Positions 58,823-64,000 of a DNA stretch of 64,000 nucleotides are shown in pieces. The position numbers and the translations under genes are program-made. Origin of the DNA: Shewanella sp. AS1 (lineage in GTDB: Bacteria > Pseudomonadota > Gammaproteobacteria > Enterobacterales > Shewanellaceae); the NCBI RefSeq assembly GCF_021412565.1, contig NZ_JAKCLJ010000004.1:124001-188000 (forward strand), in the 5' to 3' direction. Below the pieces are notes generated by a model. That model made no database searches, was not told where the DNA came from, and saw only the letters and a program-made list of their open reading frames with translations. The stretch's first letter is position 1, and every line of letters starts with the position of its first letter.

Positions 58823-61657
58823 ATGAGAAAATGGATACTTGCTGTCGCGATTTCGGCAGCACTGACAGGATGTGTAACTTCCAGCACAAGCACAGATTTA
58901 CCTCAAGGGGTTTCCCTGGTCGAAACTGTGACAGTCGCAGATGGCCAGGTAGGCATCCCCTTTAAGAAATATCAATTGGCCAACGGCCTTACCGTGATTT
59001 TACATGAGGATCATTCCGATCCTCTGGTCCATGTGGATGTGACTTATCATGTGGGCTCTGCCCGCGAACTGCCAGGGCGCTCAGGCTTTGCTCATCTGTT
59101 TGAGCATATGATGTTCCAGGGCTCAGAGCATGTGGGTGATGAACAGCATTTTAAAACCGTCACCGAGGCGGGCGGCACGCTTAATGGGACAACCAATACA
59201 GATCGCACCAACTATTTTGAGACTGTGCCCAGCAACCAGTTGGAAAAGATGTTGTGGCTCGAGTCAGATCGTATGGGCTATTTCCTGCCTGCGCTGACAG
59301 AGAAAAAATTTGAGGTACAGCGCGAGACAGTGAAAAACGAGCGGGCACAGCGCATCGATAACCAACCCTATGGTCGTATGGGCGAACGCTTTAATAAAGC
59401 CTTTTTCCCGGCAGGTCATCAATACTCCTGGCCTGTGATTGGTTGGCCAGAGGATCTTAACCGCGCCGATGTTGAAGATGTGAAACAGTTTTTCCAGCGC
59501 TGGTATGGCCCCAATAATGCCACCTTAACCATAGGCGGCGATTTTGATGAGGCGCAGACGCTTGCCTGGGTAAACAAATATTTTGGCGAGATCCCACGCG
59601 GCCCAGCGGTCAGTAATGATGAAAAAACCTTAGTCACCTTAGATAAAACCCGCTATATCTCCATGGAAGACAGAGTACATCTGCCGCTGCTGCGTATCGG
59701 TTTCCCAACCGTGTATGCCGGCCATCAAGATGAGGCGCCATTAGATCTGCTCGCCAATATTATCGGCGGCGGCCCAACTTCGCTTGTGTATAAAAATTTG
59801 GTTAAAGATGGCTACGCAGTGCAGGCCGGGGTGAGTCATCCCTGCCAGGAGCTGGCCTGTCAGTTTTCCGTATTCGCCTTGGCCAACCCTGCCCGAGGTG
59901 GTCAGCTTAGCGATATCGAAAAGCGTGTTCAGGAGTCCATTGCTGAGTTTGAGCAGCGCGGCGTGACAGATGATGATCTGCAAAAGGTAAAAGTGCAGTT
60001 TGAAGCCAATACCATCTTTGGTCTGCAGAGTGTCCAAGGCAAAGTCTCTACCCTGGCGCAAAACCAAACCTTTTATGGTGATCCAGACATGCTGGCTAAG
60101 GATCTTAAGCGCTATGCCAGCGTCACCAAGGCCGATGTAATGCGGGTATTTAATACTTACATTAAAGACAAGCCCATGGTGGTGATGAGTGTGGTGCCTC
60201 AGGGAATGACCCAGCTAGTGGCCCATGCCGATAACTATGTGGCTCCTGAGTCTCAGGTTGCCAAAGTAGCGGTTACCGGCTTAGGTGAGATCAAGGCTGC
60301 TCCTTCATCTTTCGATCGTAATATTATGCCCACGACGCAGGCGGCGCCCGTGATCAATGTGCCCACCCTGTGGCAGGATAAGTTGAGTAACGGTATTTCT
60401 GTTATGGGCACCACAAGCAGTGAAACCCCCACAGTGGAGTTAATCATCTATCTCAACGGCGGCCATCGTCTGGTGGATGTGAAACAGGCGGGATTGGCTA
60501 GACTGACAGCCGCCATGCTCAATGAATCGACCAGCAAACGCTCGACCGAGGCGTTGGCCCAGGCTCTGGAGATGCTTGGCAGTTCGGTGAGCTTTGGTGC
60601 CAGCGATTATCAGAGTTACATCAAGGTCTCCTCACTTGTCTCTAACCTGGATGAAACCTTGGCCATAGTTCAGGAGAAGTTGTTCAATCCTGGCTTCCTG
60701 GCGCCGGATTTTGAGCGCGTCAAAGGGCAGCACATGCAGAGCCTGCAACATATGCAGTCTGATCCTAACTATCTGGCTGACAGCGGCTTTAAAGCCTTGC
60801 TCTTCGGTAAAGAGTCACCGCTTGGCGTGAGCGCCGATGGTTCCATGGCCAGTGTCGCCGCCTTGAACTTGGACGATGTGAAAGGGTTTTATCAGACCCA
60901 ATATCGTGCCGGTAATGCCCAGGTCGTCACTGTGGGCGCCCTCGATGAGGCGCAGATGCTCAGTAAGCTAAGCTGGTTGGGGAACTGGCAGGGAGATCAA
61001 ACGCCTATGCCAGACTTAGGCCAACTGCCTAGGCTGGATGCTGGGGTTGTGTATATCATAGATAAACCCGATGCGGCTCAGTCTGTGATTGCCATAGGTA
61101 AACTTGCCATGCCCTATGATGCGACTGGGGATTACTTTAAATCCTATCTGATGAACTACCCGCTGGGCGGCGCTTTCAATAGCCGTATTAACCTTAATCT
61201 GCGTGAAGATAAAGGTTATACCTATGGCGCCAGAAGTTTCTTCTCCGGCGGCAGTGAAGTAGGGCAATTTGAAGCGACGGCGAGTGTCAGAACCGATGTA
61301 ACCGCAGCCTCACTCGCGGAGTTTGCCAAAGAAATAAGAGGCTATCAGGCCGAAGGGATGACAGATAAAGAGCTGAGCTTTATGCGCGACTCTGTCTCTC
61401 AAGGACAGGCGCTGGATTATGAGACCCCTTATCAAAAAGCGGGCTTTATGCGTAATATCCAACGCTTTAATCTGGACGCGAACTTCACCGAGCAGCAGGA
61501 TAAAATCATTAAGAGTATCGATAAACAGACCCTCAATGCCCTGGCGGCCAGAGAGCTGAATTTCGATCAGATGGTGGTGGTGATAGTGGGCGATAGGGCT
61601 AAGATAGAGGGCAATATCAAAGCCTTGGGCTATAAAGTTAAAACATTAGAGTTGTAA
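58823..61657 (+). CDS. M16-family zinc metallopeptidase lipoprotein
   Basis: A 944-residue periplasmic protein. Residues 1-17 form a lipoprotein signal with lipobox LTGC, so it is lipid-anchored. The N-terminal M16 half has the inverted zinc motif HLFEH (HxxEH, residues about 91-95) and a downstream Glu in the ETVKNERAQR segment near 170. The C-terminal half repeats the fold (LREDKGYTYGARSFFSGG) but lacks the zinc residues, as usual for two-domain PqqL-like peptidases. The ATG at 58823 with AGGAGTAGG upstream is chosen over a GTG two codons earlier. Its substrates are unknown. Confidence 0.92.
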   Translation: MRKWILAVAISAALTGCVTSSTSTDLPQGVSLVETVTVADGQVGIPFKKYQLANGLTVILHEDHSDPLVHVDVTYHVGSARELPGRSGFAHLFEHMMFQGSEHVGDEQHFKTVTEAGGTLNGTTNTDRTNYFETVPSNQLEKMLWLESDRMGYFLPALTEKKFEVQRETVKNERAQRIDNQPYGRMGERFNKAFFPAGHQYSWPVIGWPEDLNRADVEDVKQFFQRWYGPNNATLTIGGDFDEAQTLAWVNKYFGEIPRGPAVSNDEKTLVTLDKTRYISMEDRVHLPLLRIGFPTVYAGHQDEAPLDLLANIIGGGPTSLVYKNLVKDGYAVQAGVSHPCQELACQFSVFALANPARGGQLSDIEKRVQESIAEFEQRGVTDDDLQKVKVQFEANTIFGLQSVQGKVSTLAQNQTFYGDPDMLAKDLKRYASVTKADVMRVFNTYIKDKPMVVMSVVPQGMTQLVAHADNYVAPESQVAKVAVTGLGEIKAAPSSFDRNIMPTTQAAPVINVPTLWQDKLSNGISVMGTTSSETPTVELIIYLNGGHRLVDVKQAGLARLTAAMLNESTSKRSTEALAQALEMLGSSVSFGASDYQSYIKVSSLVSNLDETLAIVQEKLFNPGFLAPDFERVKGQHMQSLQHMQSDPNYLADSGFKALLFGKESPLGVSADGSMASVAALNLDDVKGFYQTQYRAGNAQVVTVGALDEAQMLSKLSWLGNWQGDQTPMPDLGQLPRLDAGVVYIIDKPDAAQSVIAIGKLAMPYDATGDYFKSYLMNYPLGGAFNSRINLNLREDKGYTYGARSFFSGGSEVGQFEATASVRTDVTAASLAEFAKEIRGYQAEGMTDKELSFMRDSVSQGQALDYETPYQKAGFMRNIQRFNLDANFTEQQDKIIKSIDKQTLNALAARELNFDQMVVVIVGDRAKIEGNIKALGYKVKTLEL

Positions 61658-61685
61658 TCGCCCTAAACTGACCTCATATCAGTCT

Positions 61686-61718
61686 GCGGTGATCCCATTG
61701 GGATCACCGCTTTATTTT
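61686..61718 (+). terminator. Terminator of the M16 peptidase gene
   Basis: GCGGTGATCCC pairs perfectly with GGGATCACCGC around a three-base loop, followed by a T-rich tract, 28 bases after the stop. Confidence 0.82.
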
Positions 61719-61824
61719 TATTTCCCTTGCCATTTATCCGGCCCAGCGGCTATTTTGTGGTGACAGGAAACCTGTTTGTGGGCCGAGCCTGCAGATGCCA
61801 TCTATGTAATGAGAGACCAAGATA

Positions 61825-63420
61825 TTGAACTCTTTCAATGAAGTTATTAGCTTACTCAGTGATGAGCAGGGACGAAATGCACTTAAAGGAATGTACAGGG
61901 GCATTGAACGTGAGGCGCTGCGAACTGAGCCGTCGGGTCAGCTGGCGATGGACGCCCACCCTAAGAGTCTTGGCTCGGCCTTGACCCACTCCCGAATTAC
62001 CACAGATTACAGTGAATCATTGCTGGAGTTCATTACACCGGTTCATCAGGATATCGACGATTTACTCACAGACCTGACTCAGATCCATGCCTTTACGATA
62101 CAAAATTTAGGTTCCCAGCAGCTGTGGCCTGTTAGCATGCCATGTTATGTGGGCGATGTGAAAGATATCCCCATCGCCGATTATGGCAGCTCTAACACAG
62201 GGCAAATGAAGCACTTATACCGTAAAGGCTTAACCTATCGTTACGGCGCCCAGATGCAGATCATCTCCGGGGTGCATTTTAATTTTTCTGTCTCGGATGC
62301 TCTATGGGATCGCCTCTATCAGGCTTCCGACAAGTCCCAGACGCGCTGCGATTTTGTTTCCGAAGGCTATTTTGGTCTTATCCGTAATTATCGCCGTCTG
62401 GTCTGGGTGCTTCCCTATCTCTTTGGCGCATCGCCTGCACTGTGCGGCTCGTTTATCAAGGGCAGAGAAACCAACTTACCTTTCGAAAAGCTGGGTAAAG
62501 GCACTCTCTATCTGCCCTATGCAACGTCCCTTCGCATGAGCGATTTAGGCTACACCAATAAGGAACAGGAGCGCTTAAACATCAGCTATAACTCCCTGGC
62601 TGAATACTTAGATGGGGTCAATGCCGCCATTAAGATGCCATCATCTCAGTTTGCGGCTATCGGGGTTAAGGTCGAGGGTGAATACCGTCAGCTCAACGCC
62701 AATGTGCTGCAGATTGAAAACGAGTTTTACGCGCCTATTCGCGCCAAACGCGTGACCAAACCGGGCGAGAAACCTTCACAGGCCCTTGCCAGAGCCGGGG
62801 TCGAGTACATAGAAGTGCGCGCCTTGGATGTGAATCCATTCTCGGCTGTGGGGATCGAAGCATCACAGATACGTTTTCTCGATCTCTTCTTGCTCCACTG
62901 TCTGCTAACGCCATCGCCCAAGTCAGATGCAAGAGAGGAACAGGCAATCGCCAAGAACCTTAATTCAGTCATCATAGAAGGGCGCAGACCCGGTTTGCAG
63001 CTCAATCGCAGCGGCCAGTCGGTGGATATTAAAACCTGGCTCAATGATCTGTTTACCGAATTGGCGACACTGGCAGAATTCCTCGATGCTGAGGATGAGA
63101 ATCAGCATTATCAGCAGGCGCTGACCTATTGGCATCAGGCTGTGGCAGATCCTGGCAAAACCCTCTCCGGCAGAGTATTAAATCAGCTGGTGGTCGAGGG
63201 AGAAGATCATAATGCTTGGGTGAAAAACTTATCTTTGCGTTATACCCAGCTGCTTAGGGAATACAGCTTAAGCCCTGAGATCGAACAGGCCTTTAGGGGG
63301 GCGGCAGAGGAGTCTTTGCAGCAGCAGGCGCAATTAGAGGCGAGCAATAGCGTGAGTTTTGAGCAGTACCTGGCCGATTATTTCGCCGACACCCAGACTG
63401 TTGCCGAGCAGGTCGGATGA
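61825..63420 (+). CDS. gshA: Glutamate-cysteine ligase
   Basis: First and rate-limiting step of glutathione synthesis: ATP-dependent joining of glutamate and cysteine. The 531-residue protein follows E. coli GshA, with GIEREALRT near residue 26, the SLLEFITPV segment near 70, WPVSMPCYV near 104, GVHFNFS near 150 and EVRALDVNPFS near 334. The start is TTG (TTG AAC TCT TTC) with GAGAGACC upstream; no ATG would keep the conserved N-terminus. Its stop overlaps the next ATG (ATGA), so the two genes are coupled. Confidence 0.94.
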   Translation: MNSFNEVISLLSDEQGRNALKGMYRGIEREALRTEPSGQLAMDAHPKSLGSALTHSRITTDYSESLLEFITPVHQDIDDLLTDLTQIHAFTIQNLGSQQLWPVSMPCYVGDVKDIPIADYGSSNTGQMKHLYRKGLTYRYGAQMQIISGVHFNFSVSDALWDRLYQASDKSQTRCDFVSEGYFGLIRNYRRLVWVLPYLFGASPALCGSFIKGRETNLPFEKLGKGTLYLPYATSLRMSDLGYTNKEQERLNISYNSLAEYLDGVNAAIKMPSSQFAAIGVKVEGEYRQLNANVLQIENEFYAPIRAKRVTKPGEKPSQALARAGVEYIEVRALDVNPFSAVGIEASQIRFLDLFLLHCLLTPSPKSDAREEQAIAKNLNSVIIEGRRPGLQLNRSGQSVDIKTWLNDLFTELATLAEFLDAEDENQHYQQALTYWHQAVADPGKTLSGRVLNQLVVEGEDHNAWVKNLSLRYTQLLREYSLSPEIEQAFRGAAEESLQQQAQLEASNSVSFEQYLADYFADTQTVAEQVG

Positions 63421-63842
63421 AATCCCTCCTTGCTTGGTTAAGTCTGTTTACGCTCCTGTCCGGCTGCGCGACTTCGCCCGATGAGATGCATTGTGGCACT
63501 GTATCGGGTTATCTGGAGCCAGACAGGTCGCAGGGGCTGTATCGCGCTGTGGTCACCCACCTCGATGGTACGCCCGTGATCTCGCGCCCCAATTATCAGC
63601 TGCCACCGGGCAAGTATGAATTTACCCTGGCAGAACTGATCGATTCAGAAACCCTGGAGGTAAAACTGGCGGCCCGCAAGACTAAGGTTCTGGTTATCCA
63701 GGTTGAAGCCGGTCAACAATATCATTTCGCAGCCAAATTTAATCAGGATAAAATCTATCGCGGCTTAGAGACGGATTACTGGCAACCTGTGATCTGGCAA
63801 CAGGCGTTTCATGAATGTGAACTGGCGCCACAATTGCCCTAA
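63417..63842 (+). CDS. Small lipoprotein of unknown function
   Basis: A 141-residue protein with a lipoprotein signal (MKSLLAWLSLFTLLSGC, lipobox LSGC). The mature part reads like a small beta-sandwich (PPGKYEFTLAELI, TKVLVIQVEAGQQYHFAAKF), typical of periplasmic domains. It starts in an ATGA overlap with gshA, so it is translated from the same transcript. I do not recognise a family, and a link to glutathione is not shown. Confidence 0.8.
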   Translation: MKSLLAWLSLFTLLSGCATSPDEMHCGTVSGYLEPDRSQGLYRAVVTHLDGTPVISRPNYQLPPGKYEFTLAELIDSETLEVKLAARKTKVLVIQVEAGQQYHFAAKFNQDKIYRGLETDYWQPVIWQQAFHECELAPQLP

Positions 63843-63914
63843 AGGCATTGCGTCAGGTCGGATTCGATGTGACACTAAGGCATTAATTCGCTTCTCGATT
63901 TGGTAATTTTTTTT

Positions 63915-64000
63915 ATGAAATGGCACCTCAGCATTCTGTCTGCGCTGATAATTCTGCTCCTCGGTGGCTGTGCCACTCCCCCTCCCAAAAATCCAGAGAG
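63915..64000 (+). CDS. Lipoprotein, N-terminal part (cut by window edge)
   Basis: From the ATG at 63915 the frame stays open to the window end. It encodes a lipoprotein signal with lipobox GGC (MKWHLSILSALIILLLGGC) followed by ATPPPKNPE. The short visible part resembles the start of some lytic transglycosylase lipoproteins, but this cannot be confirmed. No strong ribosome binding site is visible. Confidence 0.6.
   Translation, partial: MKWHLSILSALIILLLGGCATPPPKNPE

Overview
The window looks like a stretch of core chromosome from a marine gammaproteobacterium of the Shewanella type. This is inferred from gene content and order: deoA-deoB-deoD, serB with a divergent ytjB, gcvA/ygdD/rlmM, recA-recX-alaS-csrA, Na+-type pomAB stators, oadGAB, many c-di-GMP proteins, and a secreted protease with a GlyGly-CTERM-like tail. 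I see no insertion sequence, prophage, integrase or CRISPR array. The genus call rests on recognised sequences and remembered gene order, not on a database search.

Region by region. 1-3.6 kb: nucleoside catabolism (deoA, deoB, deoD). 3.6-13 kb: ytjB/serB, two PilZ proteins around a divergent RadA, a DEAD-box helicase, and a GhxP-type purine permease behind a structured leader RNA. 13-24 kb: YjiH, a DUF998 protein, the oxygen-independent ubiquinone genes ubiV, ubiU and ubiT, a secreted metalloprotease, ferredoxin yfhL with trhP, an HDOD protein and a GGDEF-EAL protein. 24-30 kb: thioesterase, second DEAD-box helicase, CobW-like GTPase, MATE transporter, nadK, and grpE behind a clear sigma-32 promoter. 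30-37 kb: the isoprenoid operon xseB-ispA-dxs, flagellar stators pomA-pomB, and thiI. 37-46 kb: a small exported protein, gcvA-hydrolase-ygdD, rlmM, mutS, and LexA-controlled recA with recX. 46-54 kb: alaS, csrA, a six-gene tRNA array (Ser, four Arg, Ser), and the oxaloacetate decarboxylase Na+ pump. 54-57 kb: a four-gene set (beta-barrel protein, FMN-binding protein, ApbE flavin transferase, four-helix membrane protein) that looks like a compact flavin-based electron-transfer module. 57-64 kb: cation symporter, M16 zinc-peptidase lipoprotein, gshA, and two small lipoproteins, the last cut by the window edge.

Regulatory signals readable in the sequence include a near-perfect LexA box before recA, a sigma-32 promoter before grpE, two CRP-like sites (10065 and 58589), a weaker FNR-like site between ubiU and ubiT, and many intrinsic terminators, several serving convergent genes.

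The best candidates for something undescribed are the flavinylation module at 54-57 kb, whose ApbE has no visible export signal and whose FMN-binding protein has a variant acceptor motif, and the roughly 140-nt structured leader of the purine permease, which does not match the classical purine riboswitch core. Most of the rest is ordinary housekeeping DNA.
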